A stretch of 64,000 nucleotides of DNA from Asaia krungthepensis NRIC 0535. GTDB taxonomy: Bacteria > Pseudomonadota > Alphaproteobacteria > Acetobacterales > Acetobacteraceae. The notes under the pieces were generated by a model. It did no database searches and had not been told where the DNA came from. It was given only the letters and a program-made list of their open reading frames with translations. Made by a program: the position numbers and the translations under genes. Below, one piece after another: positions 41,371 through 50,343 of this stretch. Positions within the stretch are counted from its first letter, which is position 1. Each line of letters starts with the position of its first letter. The stretch spans positions 1 through 64,000 of the forward strand of contig NZ_BAPV01000061.1 in assembly GCF_025995175.1 (NCBI RefSeq), read 5' to 3'.

Positions 41371-41537
41371 TCGTGCCCCCGGATTTCTGGCGGTTTTCCC
41401 ATCATAGACAGACACATTTCCTGTCGTCCACGACCATCTGATCCAATTGCGGGAAAAATAAGGTAAAGAGCGGGTTATGCGGCGATTTGCCTGCTTTATG
41501 CGGTGATAGATCTTTGCGATCCCCAATTCGATCCCAT

Positions 41538-42020
41538 ATGGTCGTGACCATGGATACCCGCGCCACATCCCCAGAAACTCCGCTGACGTCCGGCTCCGCG
41601 CCCGGGGCGCCTGCTTATGTGTCGGGAGCCCTACCCCCTCACGGCTCGATACTTCCCCTCGATCCCGTTGATTCCCAGGAAGCCGGCCCCGACGACCCGC
41701 CGGGCAAGGACGGCGGTGGAGACGACTCGCACATCAGCGTGGTGACGCAGACGCGGCCCGAGACACGTCGCCCGGCGATGTACAAGGTGTTGATGCTGAA
41801 TGACGATTACACCCCGATGGAATTCGTCGTTCATGTGCTGGAGCGCTTTTTTTCGAAGTCGCGGGAAGAAGCGACGAATATCATGCTCAATGTCCACAAA
41901 AAGGGCGTTGGTGTCTGCGGCGTCTTCACCTTTGAGGTGGCAGAGAGCAAGGTAACCCAGGTGATGGATCTGGCGCGCCAGAACCAGCACCCGCTGCAAT
42001 GCATGATTGAGAAAGCCTGA
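41538..42020 (+). CDS. clpS: ATP-dependent Clp protease adaptor ClpS
   Basis: Delivers N-end-rule substrates to ClpA. 160 residues from ATG 41538 (ATG 41550 also possible; neither has a clear ribosome-binding site). The core ([52 protein letters not shown]) is typical; about 70 residues of Pro/Gly/Ser-rich text precede it, longer than the usual tail of about 20-30. clpA follows. Confidence 0.95.
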   Translation: MVVTMDTRATSPETPLTSGSAPGAPAYVSGALPPHGSILPLDPVDSQEAGPDDPPGKDGGGDDSHISVVTQTRPETRRPAMYKVLMLNDDYTPMEFVVHVLERFFSKSREEATNIMLNVHKKGVGVCGVFTFEVAESKVTQVMDLARQNQHPLQCMIEKA

Positions 42021-42136
42021 AACTTTTTTCGTTTGTAGCTGGCAGGGAAACGGCACGAGAGACCCTTTTACAAACCCATTATTTGCCTACATCCTGTCAT
42101 GCTGACCCGTCACGCCTGATCCTAAGGAGCGCCCTC

Positions 42137-44473
42137 ATGTTGTCTCGTATGCTCGAACAGACGCTCCATCGCGCCCTTACCCTCGCGGGTGAGCGACGCC
42201 ACGAATACGCCACCCTCGAACATCTGCTGCTCGCTTTGACCGAAGACACCGACTCGGTGACAGTGTTCAAGGCCTGCGGTATCGATCTTGAAAAACTGCG
42301 CGGCGATCTGACCGAGTTTCTGGACAAGGATCTGGCCGGGCTGGCCTCCGACCGCCCCACCGAGCCAAAGCCCACGGCCGCCTTCCAGCGCGTGATCCAG
42401 CGCGCCGCAATCCATGTGCAGTCGACCGGGCGTGACGAGGTGACAGGCGCCAATGTGCTTGTCGCTCTTTTTGCCGAGCGCGAGAGCCATGCCGTCTATT
42501 TCCTGCAATTGCAGGACATGACGCGGCTTGATGCGGTCAATTTCATCTCGCACGGCATTGCCAAGGCACCGGATCGCTCCAGCCGCCGTACCCCAACCGG
42601 GTCGCGCGACAAGGAAGAGGGCGAGCGCGAGGAAAAGCAGGGCAAGGCAGCCAAACCGCAGGAAGCCCTCGCCGCTTATTGCGTCGATCTGAACAAGCGC
42701 GCTGAAGAAGGCAAGATCGATCCGCTGATCGGCCGTGACGGTGAAGTCGAGCGTACGATCCAGATTCTGTGCCGCCGTACCAAGAATAACCCGCTTTATG
42801 TCGGTGATCCGGGCGTGGGCAAGACCGCCATCGCCGAAGGTCTCGCCAAGCGCATCGTCGAAGGCGACGTGCCGGAAGTGTTGCTCGATGCGACGATCTT
42901 CTCTCTCGATATGGGCGCACTTCTTGCGGGCACCCGCTATCGCGGTGACTTCGAGGAACGTCTCAAGGCCGTCGTGACGGAACTCGACCAGACACCGGGC
43001 GCCATTCTGTTCATCGACGAAATCCATACCGTGATCGGCGCAGGCGCAACCTCCGGCGGCGCGATGGATGCATCGAACCTGCTCAAGCCAGCTCTGGCTG
43101 CGGGCACGCTGCGTTGCATCGGCTCGACCACCTACAAGGAATACCGCCAGCACTTCGAAAAGGATCGCGCTCTGGTGCGGCGCTTCCAGAAGATCGATGT
43201 GCCTGAGCCCTCGATCAGCGACACGATCAAGATCCTGCGCGGATTGAAAGGCAATTACGAGCGTCATCACAAGGTGCGTTACACCGATGACGCCTTAAAG
43301 GCGGCTGTCGAGCTTTCGGCAAAATACATGCATGACCGCAAGCTGCCGGACAAGGCGATCGATATCATCGATGAGGCCGGGGCATCCCGCATGCTCCTGC
43401 CTGAAAGCAAGCGTCGCAAGACGGTCACGCTCAAGGATATCGAGGAAATCGTCGCGAAGATCGCGCGCATTCCGCCCAAATCGGTTTCAACCGATGACCG
43501 CGAGACCCTGCGCCTGCTGTCGCGCGACCTCAAGAACATGGTGTTCGGTCAGGATCGGGCCATCGAGGCCCTCAGCTCGGCCATCAAGCTGGCCCGCGCC
43601 GGTCTGCGCGATCCGGAAAAGCCGATCGGCAATTACCTGTTCTCCGGCCCGACGGGCGTGGGCAAGACCGAGGTGGCCAAGCAGCTTGCTGCCTCTCTCG
43701 GCGTCGAACTGATCCGCTTCGATATGTCCGAATATATGGAGCGTCACTCCATTTCACGCCTGATCGGTGCCCCGCCTGGTTATGTGGGGTTCGATCAGGG
43801 CGGCTTACTCACCGATGCCATCGACCAGCACCCTCACGCGGTGCTGCTGCTCGATGAAATCGAGAAGGCGCATCCGGAACTCTACAACATCCTGCTCCAG
43901 GTCATGGACCATGGCCGTCTGACGGATCACAACGGCAAGACGATCGACTTCCGCAATGTGATCCTGATCATGACGACCAATGCAGGCGCCGCCGATCTGA
44001 GCAAGGAGGCAGTGGGCTTTGGGCGGACGGACCGCGTGGGCGAGGATGAGGATGCGATCAAGCGTCTATTCACCCCCGAGTTCCGCAACCGTCTGGACGC
44101 GATCATTCCGTTCGCTAATCTGACGCCAGAGACGGTTGGCCGCGTCGTCGAAAAGTTCGTGCTCCAGCTTGAGGCGCAGCTCGCAGATCGTCACGTGACC
44201 ATCGAGATTACCTCGGCGGCCAAGGAATGGCTGGCAGAGCGTGGTTATGACCGCCATTACGGCGCTCGCCCGCTTGGACGCGTCATTCAGGACACCATCA
44301 AGAAACCCCTGGCGGAAGAACTTCTGTTTGGCGCTCTGGCCAATGGCGGAGCGGTACGCATCGGTCTCAAGGATAACGCGCTACATTTCGATTTCCTCGA
44401 AGTCACCCCCTCCGCCCCCAGGAGTGGAGAGGAAGACTCCGATGAGAAATCGGAGGCAACCAGCGATAATTGA
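42137..44473 (+). CDS. clpA: ATP-dependent Clp protease ATP-binding subunit ClpA
   Basis: AAA+ unfoldase that partners ClpP. 778 residues from ATG 42137, with AAGGAG 8 bases upstream. N domain with two Clp repeats ([26 protein letters not shown]), D1 Walker [14 protein letters not shown] and Walker [12 protein letters not shown]2 Walker [14 protein letters not shown] and Walker [11 protein letters not shown], then the sensor-2 [11 protein letters not shown]. 116 bases after clpS, the standard pair. Confidence 0.98.
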   Translation: MLSRMLEQTLHRALTLAGERRHEYATLEHLLLALTEDTDSVTVFKACGIDLEKLRGDLTEFLDKDLAGLASDRPTEPKPTAAFQRVIQRAAIHVQSTGRDEVTGANVLVALFAERESHAVYFLQLQDMTRLDAVNFISHGIAKAPDRSSRRTPTGSRDKEEGEREEKQGKAAKPQEALAAYCVDLNKRAEEGKIDPLIGRDGEVERTIQILCRRTKNNPLYVGDPGVGKTAIAEGLAKRIVEGDVPEVLLDATIFSLDMGALLAGTRYRGDFEERLKAVVTELDQTPGAILFIDEIHTVIGAGATSGGAMDASNLLKPALAAGTLRCIGSTTYKEYRQHFEKDRALVRRFQKIDVPEPSISDTIKILRGLKGNYERHHKVRYTDDALKAAVELSAKYMHDRKLPDKAIDIIDEAGASRMLLPESKRRKTVTLKDIEEIVAKIARIPPKSVSTDDRETLRLLSRDLKNMVFGQDRAIEALSSAIKLARAGLRDPEKPIGNYLFSGPTGVGKTEVAKQLAASLGVELIRFDMSEYMERHSISRLIGAPPGYVGFDQGGLLTDAIDQHPHAVLLLDEIEKAHPELYNILLQVMDHGRLTDHNGKTIDFRNVILIMTTNAGAADLSKEAVGFGRTDRVGEDEDAIKRLFTPEFRNRLDAIIPFANLTPETVGRVVEKFVLQLEAQLADRHVTIEITSAAKEWLAERGYDRHYGARPLGRVIQDTIKKPLAEELLFGALANGGAVRIGLKDNALHFDFLEVTPSAPRSGEEDSDEKSEATSDN

Positions 44474-44495
44474 GGCGCTCAGTCAGTACGGTATG

Positions 44496-44528
44496 AAAAA
44501 GGCGGTGGGTTACCCCACCGCCCTTTCT
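44496..44528. terminator. Bidirectional intrinsic terminator between clpA and the DUF3465 gene
   Basis: Stem GGCGGTGGG/CCCACCGCC with a 4-nt loop, AAAAA on the left and CTTTCTC on the right. Confidence 0.85.
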
Positions 44529-45079
44529 CATTCGTAGCGTGTGCCGTTGACCTGAACGAAACCGGGGATCGCCCAGTGACGTCCCGTACCATGGTGCGTC
44601 CAGTCTATGCCTTGGCTTCGCGCTGAATCGAAATAATAGCGTCCGACAACGTCGACCTGATCGCCCGGCCTCACCCAGGGCCAGTTCGGTGCATTCATTC
44701 TGTCCAGGTCGGAGACGATACGGATGCCATGACCGGGCGCAGTTTGCAGGATGAAGTAACCATGCACCCCACTGCGTGTCCTGCGCGAACGCGGCGTGAT
44801 GGACAGGACCTGTCCGCAGATATGCTCGGGCAGATCCACGCGTGTGGGTCCCGTCTGCATGAATCCCGCCTGATCTGACAGAAACTTCTGGTTGTCGCAT
44901 TGGGTCGGGGCTAACCCGGTCGGCGCCCCTCCCGCGGTTTGCGCCCGCGCATAAGGGGTTCCGGCCAAGATAATCAGGCCCAGCACAGCCAGGCCCGATG
45001 CACCGACCCAAGAACCGGTTCGGCGACGGATGTCCGTCCCAATCGGGTGGAGCGGAAATCCTTTCGGAGCGGCGCTCAT
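44528..45079 (-). CDS. DUF3465 secreted/membrane protein
   Basis: 183 residues. One hydrophobic segment near residues 25-46 (ASGLAVLGLIILAGTPYARA) serves as a signal peptide or anchor after a basic stretch. The C-terminal half matches DUF3465 (OB-fold-like): HGYFILQTAPGHGIRIVSDLDR, PGDQVDVVGRYYFDSARSQGIDWTHH, and GRHWAIPGFVQVNGTRYE. Function unknown. It overlaps the DUF2945 gene by 4 bases, so the two are coupled. Confidence 0.85.
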   Translation of the reverse strand: MSAAPKGFPLHPIGTDIRRRTGSWVGASGLAVLGLIILAGTPYARAQTAGGAPTGLAPTQCDNQKFLSDQAGFMQTGPTRVDLPEHICGQVLSITPRSRRTRSGVHGYFILQTAPGHGIRIVSDLDRMNAPNWPWVRPGDQVDVVGRYYFDSARSQGIDWTHHGTGRHWAIPGFVQVNGTRYE

Positions 45080-45288
45080 TTCTTGTGCAACGTGTTGGGC
45101 TTATGGGCAGCCTTTGCCCCTGTCTTGTCGCTTTCTACCAGGATCTTGGGATTGTCTTTCGATGCCTTGATCTCATTGCTTTTGATCTTCATCGGCTTGG
45201 TCACCTTCTTGACCACATGCCCCTCGGTCTCGCCATTGCTCGTCTTCCAGGTGACATCGTCACCTTTCTTGAAGTCCTTTGCCGACAT
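45076..45288 (-). CDS. DUF2945 small protein
   Basis: 70 residues, Lys-rich (MSAKDFKKGDDVTWKTSNGE, then GHVVKKVTKPMKIKSNE). This is the DUF2945 (HVA1/Tudor-like) family of short cytoplasmic proteins, function unknown. Start overlapping the DUF3465 gene (ATGA); it is the upstream one of the pair. Confidence 0.88.
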   Translation of the reverse strand: MSAKDFKKGDDVTWKTSNGETEGHVVKKVTKPMKIKSNEIKASKDNPKILVESDKTGAKAAHKPNTLHKK

Positions 45289-45397
45289 GATGTCTGTCCT
45301 TGCCTTGAGCGGACCTCGCCCATGCGAGAGCCTTTGGGTGAGCAGGCCGAACGCGGCAGCGGGGGGCGATGTTGCGTCGCGTTTCAGGATCCAGATG

Positions 45398-45427
45398 TTA
45401 AAAAACCGCCCTGTGACGGGCGGTTTA
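45398..45427 (-). terminator. Intrinsic terminator of the HAD phosphatase gene
   Basis: Minus-strand stem AACCGCCC/GGGCGGTT, followed by a run of T. Confidence 0.9.
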
Positions 45428-45452
45428 ATGCAACAATCCGATGCGCGACGGA

Positions 45453-46193
45453 TTATGCCGCGACAGGGCTACGAGCCGTCTGCACGTCCAGGATCTGCTT
45501 GAGAATTCTCGGGAATTCAGACAGATGCCCGATACGGAGCAGGCCAGGCCATGAAGGAGCGGGCTGGCTGAGGTCGCGCAGAAGGACGCAAGCCATACCG
45601 GCGCGGCGGGCGGCTTCCGCTCCCGTGTCAGAATCCTCCAGCACAATGCAATGCTCAGGTCCCACGCCTTCGAGTTCCGCAGCGTGCAGATACAGGTCAG
45701 GACGCGGCTTGGGCATATCCAGATCGCGGCCGGAGTGGATACGCTCTTCTTCGAGCAATTCATCCAGGCCAGTGCTCGAGAACTTGGCTTCCATTTCAGC
45801 GCCGGAGGAGTTGGACCCGATACGGATTGGCAAGCCGAGATCATGCACACGCTGCAGCATGTCATGCGCGCCATCGATCGTTTCGGCTTCCGTCTCCATC
45901 ATTTTGACGATGCGATCCTGCATCATCATATCCCAATTGGCCGGCATTTCCTTGCCTGTCTCGCGACCGATCCGCTCACCGATCTTGACCAGTTCGCCAC
46001 CGGTGAAGATCTTGTGGGCTTCCTCATTCGAGAGGTTCCACCCATAATTGCGTGCCTCTTCCGCCATCTTGGCGGTGGAGAGATGTTCTCCATCCACGAG
46101 CACGCCATCACAGTCGAAAATGACGAGTTTGAGCGCGCCATCTTCGCGCAGGGCGGCGGGGATATCGGTAGCGTGAGCGGGTGCTACGGTCAT
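45453..46193 (-). CDS. HAD superfamily hydrolase, phosphatase or phosphomutase type
   Basis: 246 residues from ATG 46193 (MTVAPAHATDIP). Complete HAD motifs: LVIFDCDGVLVDGEH (nucleophile and acid Asp), IGSNSSGA, DMPKPRPDLYL (Lys), and IVLEDSDTGAEAARRAGM. Cap domain between motifs 1 and 2. Similar to beta-phosphoglucomutase and sugar-phosphate phosphatases; exact substrate unknown. Monocistronic. Confidence 0.9.
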   Translation of the reverse strand: MTVAPAHATDIPAALREDGALKLVIFDCDGVLVDGEHLSTAKMAEEARNYGWNLSNEEAHKIFTGGELVKIGERIGRETGKEMPANWDMMMQDRIVKMMETEAETIDGAHDMLQRVHDLGLPIRIGSNSSGAEMEAKFSSTGLDELLEEERIHSGRDLDMPKPRPDLYLHAAELEGVGPEHCIVLEDSDTGAEAARRAGMACVLLRDLSQPAPSWPGLLRIGHLSEFPRILKQILDVQTARSPVAA

Positions 46194-46731
46194 GATATTG
46201 TCCTCTCTCGTTGCGTGCGCGCGCCAGTCAGCACGTCCTGCACTCAGGGTTTGGGCAATCACAAAATCGTGTGTATGGCTCTAAGATAGGGATACTGACG
46301 CTGATTGCAAGGAAAAAATGACAAATGATATCGCGACAGGGTGATTGCTAAGAGACGATCCCCTAATACGCACAGATCACATAACTATCCTCGTCGATAA
46401 CACTGTATGTGTTACCCGTGCGTTCGCAGATTGATTATCCGCTTATATGACGAGCACATGACTGATCGGGCAAGAATCTCTCCTATGCTGGAGAACATTC
46501 TTCCCTTTACTGTAATGATTCAATCATCACTCACGAGACCCAGCAAGTCTGCCAGACTTTCGGCGCGATCCGGTAAAACTGGTATTCTGCTCGACTTGAA
46601 CAGGGAGCGCGCCGGGGACCGTCCAGTTTCAGGCCGCAGAGGTGAATTTTCGGTAGCATTTGCCCCAGATACCGGCGGAGCGCGTGAGGGCAGCGATCCT
46701 GTACAGACAGACCGCAGACTATCCATTCCCC
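46194..46731. other. Intergenic region, no convincing gene
   Basis: 538 bases before the HAD phosphatase. A plus-strand open frame at 46407-46751 lacks a ribosome-binding site and any recognisable motif. A 17-base dyad TAACAC-N5-GTGTTA lies at 46398-46414 and could be an operator. Confidence 0.4.
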
Positions 46732-47310
46732 TTACCGGGCGCAGAGCGTGAGATAGGCACGGACGCTTGCATGATCGGGAAGTGCAGCCAGCACATCATT
46801 ACTCCGCGTCGGAGCGCTTTCTGATGCATCAGCTATAGACAGTTCTGCCGACTTGACGCGGCTCTGGTGATTATTGACCCATATCACGCGCAGGCCGACG
46901 GACATGGCTGCACGGGCCTCTTCTTCTGCTGAAGCAATGACCAGACATAGTTCGGGAACAACGCCGATGCGCGTGATGGCGTCACACAACGCCTTATCGA
47001 ACCCGCCCAACGTCCCTGAACCATCATAACACTTCATGCAATCAAACCGGTCGGCGAGCGCGGAACCTGATAACGCGTCGAACGCGGCACCCTGCGCATC
47101 TGAAGCCAGTATGGCCCTCGGAATATGACGCTTGTCCAGAAGGTCGAGAAGAGACGAGACGCCAGGCATGAGCAGAGGCTCCCCGTCATCTTCGCCCTCA
47201 TACCCATACCGAGGACCTTGCCCGAGCAGACCGTCGAGCATCAGAATAACGCCTCGCACAGGAGCGGGTGGGATGGAGACAAGGTGATCCGGCAAGACGT
47301 GGGCGGGCAT
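46732..47310 (-). CDS. HAD-like protein lacking catalytic aspartates
   Basis: 192 residues from ATG 47310, behind AAAGGGGATG. The layout of a HAD hydrolase is kept, but motif 1 is VILMLDGLL where the nucleophile Asp of the usual DxDGTL is Met; the second Asp is present. The Ser of motif 2 (AILASD), a Lys (GFDKALCDAI), and a motif 4 position that reads VIASAEEEARAAM, without the usual Asp-Asp, follow. It resembles the HAD gene 540 bases away in layout. Probably a pseudo-enzyme, possibly binding only; 123 bases downstream of the DUF333-type gene on the same strand. Confidence 0.8.
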   Translation of the reverse strand: MPAHVLPDHLVSIPPAPVRGVILMLDGLLGQGPRYGYEGEDDGEPLLMPGVSSLLDLLDKRHIPRAILASDAQGAAFDALSGSALADRFDCMKCYDGSGTLGGFDKALCDAITRIGVVPELCLVIASAEEEARAAMSVGLRVIWVNNHQSRVKSAELSIADASESAPTRSNDVLAALPDHASVRAYLTLCAR

Positions 47311-47522
47311 GACATCCCCTTTCCCTGAACGATAACGCGCTCTGCTGCAGAGACAGGCCCAATGGGCAATTTCAGGGTCAGGCGCAACGATCGCAGGAAT
47401 ATTGTGACGACCTGCAACCCTCCCCGCCTTGGCAAGAACGGATTGCCAGCAGCGCTGTTCACTCCCTCTCTTCACATCCCCGCTACTTCACGAGAACGTC
47501 CCGCAGCGTCAGCAAAGCCTGA

Positions 47523-47801
47523 TCAATGTTCGGAGGGGGCAGTTGTGGCGTGTCTCTGTGCCGCGCGATAGAGGACCCATTCTTCGACCACGCGTCCATA
47601 AGCGAGGTGACAATATCCGACATCGCCCTCTTTCTCATGACGGATTTCGAGCTTGCCTCCCTGCTCTTCACAATAAACCGAGGCGGGATTGGCCATCGCG
47701 ACTTTCATTTTCGAGGCAGAATGGCCTGTGCAGCCTGGGAATGTCAGAACTGCAAAACATCCAAGAATGAGTGACCGGTTGGTAAAGCGCGATTTCTCCA
47801 A
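47523..47801 (-). CDS. DUF333 lipoprotein
   Basis: 92 residues from TTG 47801, behind AAGGAA; ATG 47834 is an alternative. N-terminal signal with a lipobox-like FPGC (VLTFPGCTG). Then the DUF333 domain NPASVYCEEQGGKLEIRHEKE and YCHLAYGRVVEEWVLYR. Probably anchored in the periplasm by the Cys. Function unknown; often annotated hemolysin-like without proof. Confidence 0.85.
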   Translation of the reverse strand: MEKSRFTNRSLILGCFAVLTFPGCTGHSASKMKVAMANPASVYCEEQGGKLEIRHEKEGDVGYCHLAYGRVVEEWVLYRAAQRHATTAPSEH

Positions 47802-48110
47802 GGGATTTCCTTCCTGCAGGGTGAGGTGAATCATGTCACAGATGACCCATAAGAAGCGGGGCGTCGAGGGTTGTCGACGTGCTTCCCCCCTATCGGACAT
47901 GGCAAAACGGGTACTGTGGGGCGCGGGTTGCCGCCTCTGTGACCCCCCCTCCCTCGGAGCCGCGCGAGACAGCTCTCACCATAGCGTGTCCGACTACACT
48001 GGAATTTGAGGGTTCTTCCCTCTTCCTCCCCGGATCATTCCCTCGTTCAGTCTGGCTTCCTGCCCCAGTTCACCACGAACGGGGGCATAAAGCAGACAGG
48101 AGTGAATGCG
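47802..48110. other. Divergent promoter region between the DUF333 gene and the first SDR
   Basis: 309 bases between genes pointing apart. Promoters must lie here for both; I cannot point to a strong -35/-10 pair. Confidence 0.4.
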
Positions 48111-48902
48111 ATGGATCTTGGTCTCAGAGACAAGGTTGCGGTGATTACCGGCGGCAGTGTCGGTATCGGCCTGGCCGTTGCCGAAGGGCTGGCCCGCGAA
48201 GGCGCGCATATCGTCATGGTCGCGCGGGATAAGGAAAGACTTGATGAGGCCTCTGCCAATCTTGCGAAGGCGCATGGTGTGCGCTGCCTGCCTGTTGCCG
48301 CCGATGTCGCGACGATCGAGGGCGTTCAGGCCATCATCGATCGGACCGAGGCCGAATTCGGCGGGGCCGACATCCTGATCAACAACGCTGGCACCGGGTC
48401 CAACGAGACCATCATGGAAGCCACAGACGAAAAATGGCAGTTCTACTGGGACCTGCATGTCATGGCCGCCATTCGTCTTGCCCGCGGTCTGGTGCCGAGC
48501 ATGAAGAAACGCGGTGGCGGTGCCATCATCCATAATGCGTCGATCTGTGCTGCACAGCCCTTGTGGTATGAACCGATCTACAACGTCACGAAATCCGCCC
48601 TGATGATGTTCTCCAAGACCCTCTCGACCGAGGTGATCAAGGACAATATCCGCGTCAACTGCGTCAATCCGGGCCTGATCCTGACGCCGGACTGGATCAA
48701 GACGGCCAAGCAGCTTACCAGCGAAAGCGGCGGTGACTGGGAAGCCTATCTGCAATCCGTGGCCGATGAACATGCCCCGATTAAACGCTTCGGCACGCCC
48801 GAAGAGCTCGCGCATTTCTTCGTATTCCTGTGCTCGGACAAGGCATCCTACAGCGTTGGATCTTCTTATTTCGTCGATGGCGGTATGCTTAAAACCCTTT
48901 GA
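48111..48902 (+). CDS. SDR family oxidoreductase
   Basis: 263 residues from ATG 48111, behind CAGGAG. NAD(P) site VITGGSVGIGLAVAEGLA, NNAGTGSNE, the catalytic Ser in HNAS and Tyr-Lys in YNVTKSALMMF, and a C-terminal SSYFVDGG. A classical SDR dehydrogenase; the substrate is open. Next to a second SDR that resembles xylitol dehydrogenase, so sugar or polyol oxidation is likely. Confidence 0.9.
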   Translation: MDLGLRDKVAVITGGSVGIGLAVAEGLAREGAHIVMVARDKERLDEASANLAKAHGVRCLPVAADVATIEGVQAIIDRTEAEFGGADILINNAGTGSNETIMEATDEKWQFYWDLHVMAAIRLARGLVPSMKKRGGGAIIHNASICAAQPLWYEPIYNVTKSALMMFSKTLSTEVIKDNIRVNCVNPGLILTPDWIKTAKQLTSESGGDWEAYLQSVADEHAPIKRFGTPEELAHFFVFLCSDKASYSVGSSYFVDGGMLKTL

Positions 48903-49033
48903 TGCATAGCAATGCGACGTTACCCGCAATGTGGTATTGACGGGATAAAAGAATCTCCCTCCCCTGATGGAGAAGGAAGACCCGTTTTGGGGAGGCAGGG
49001 TTTCCCTGCCGGTCCCTGCAAGGAACAAGACCG

Positions 49034-49834
49034 ATGAGTGAAAAGAAACGCTTTGCCGGGAAGACGGCGCTCGTTACCGGAGCCGCAGGCAATATCGGCC
49101 TCGCGGTTGCGCGTCGCCTTGCGAAGGAAGGCAGCCATGTGGTGCTGCTGGATCTCGATCAGGGCAAGCTCGATACCGCCGCGACTTCGCTTGCCGAGCA
49201 CGGAGTCAAGGTGAAGACCGTCGTCTGCGACGTAACCAATTACACCAGTGTTGAAGAAGCCATCGACTACGCCGAAAAGACAGTCGGCCCCATCGACCTG
49301 CTTTTCAATAATGCGGGGTATCAGGGCGCTTTTGCCCCTATTCACGAATATCCTGTGGAAGATTTCCAGCGCGTGGTGGATATTGACCTCGTGGGCGCCT
49401 TCCATGTTCTGCGTGCCGTCTCGCGCCGCATGGTAGCCCGTCGCAGCGGCAGCATTGTTAATACAGCCAGCATGGCGGGACTTCAGGGCCCTCCGAATAT
49501 GGGCGCCTATGGCTCATCGAAATTCGGTGTGGTCGGCTTGACGCAGGTCGCGTCCAAGGATCTCGCCCCGCATAATATCCGCGTCAACGGTATTGCGCCT
49601 GCCCTGATGGGGCCGGGATTCATGTGGGATCGTCAGACCGAACTGCAGGCCGCAACCAACACCCAGTATTTCTCCACCGATCCGGAGACGGTGAAGAAGG
49701 AGATGGTTGCTGGCGTACCCATGCGTCGTCTCGGCGATATTGAGGAAATCCCGGGTACAGTCGCGTTTCTGCTCAGCGAGGATTCCAGCTATATCACGGG
49801 CGTCACCCTGCCCATTTCTGGCGGCATTCTCTGA
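49034..49834 (+). CDS. SDR dehydrogenase, close to Gluconobacter NAD-xylitol dehydrogenase
   Basis: 266 residues. LVTGAAGNIGLAVARRLA, NNAGYQGAFAPIHEYPVEDF, NTASMAGLQGPPNMGAYGSSKFGV, MGPGFMWDRQTELQA, YFSTDPETV. From memory these stretches are unusually close to NAD-dependent xylitol dehydrogenase of Gluconobacter oxydans, so oxidation of xylitol or a related polyol is the best guess. 131 bases after the first SDR on the same strand; a long hairpin follows the stop. Confidence 0.88.
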   Translation: MSEKKRFAGKTALVTGAAGNIGLAVARRLAKEGSHVVLLDLDQGKLDTAATSLAEHGVKVKTVVCDVTNYTSVEEAIDYAEKTVGPIDLLFNNAGYQGAFAPIHEYPVEDFQRVVDIDLVGAFHVLRAVSRRMVARRSGSIVNTASMAGLQGPPNMGAYGSSKFGVVGLTQVASKDLAPHNIRVNGIAPALMGPGFMWDRQTELQAATNTQYFSTDPETVKKEMVAGVPMRRLGDIEEIPGTVAFLLSEDSSYITGVTLPISGGIL

Positions 49835-49840
49835 GCGCGG

Positions 49841-49881
49841 GACACGGGGCAGGACAGTGTCACACTGTTCTGCCCCGTGTC
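49841..49881. terminator. Long hairpin between convergent genes
   Basis: 19-bp stem, arms beginning GACACGGGGCAG and ending CCCCGTGTC, with one G-U pair and a 3-nt loop. It lies between the SDR stop and the response-regulator stop (convergent). No U-tract on either strand, so strength is uncertain. Confidence 0.5.
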
Positions 49882-49893
49882 TATCCCAAGTTC

Positions 49894-50343
49894 CTAGTCC
49901 TTGCGCCACCGCTGGCGCAGATGCTCCGAGGTTTCAAGGCTCGAAGGCCTGGGGACGGAGGGCGGAGGATCGAACACCCCTTCGGAGAGGTAACGCAGCG
50001 CGCTGACGACGCCGGCATGAGAGAAGGGTTTCGCGATCACGCCATGTGCCCCGGAGTAATCTTTCGGTATCTTTGAGACATTGGCGGTCATGAACACGAT
50101 GAGCGCTTCGGGCCAGCGCTCCTTGATGTGCTCGCACACCTCGAAACCGTTCGATCCCTGCGCCAGATGAAGATCAACCAAAGCGAGTTGCGGATTCAGA
50201 TCTGCTGGCAGGGCCTCGACCTCCTGAAGCGAAACCGCTGCACCCACCACCTCATGGCCGCAATCGACGATGAGGGCCTCCATATCCATAGCGATGATCA
50301 TCTCATCCTCGACGATCAGCACGTCCATCGGCGCGGCCATCAA
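49894..50343 (-). CDS. Single-domain response regulator
   Basis: 149 residues, receiver only. Acid pocket VLIVEDE, phospho-acceptor Asp57 in LALVDLHL, and the Lys of VIAKPFS near residue 105. The tail after residue 120 is Pro/Ser-rich and not a DNA-binding domain, so it likely acts by protein contact or as a phosphate relay. The start overlaps the stop of the LOV kinase by 4 bases (ATGA). Confidence 0.93.
   Translation of the reverse strand: MMAAPMDVLIVEDEMIIAMDMEALIVDCGHEVVGAAVSLQEVEALPADLNPQLALVDLHLAQGSNGFEVCEHIKERWPEALIVFMTANVSKIPKDYSGAHGVIAKPFSHAGVVSALRYLSEGVFDPPPSVPRPSSLETSEHLRQRWRKD

Noticed and set aside
46407-46751. 114-codon plus-strand open frame
   Set aside because: No ribosome-binding site, no recognisable motif, and it runs into the end of the HAD-like gene on the other strand.
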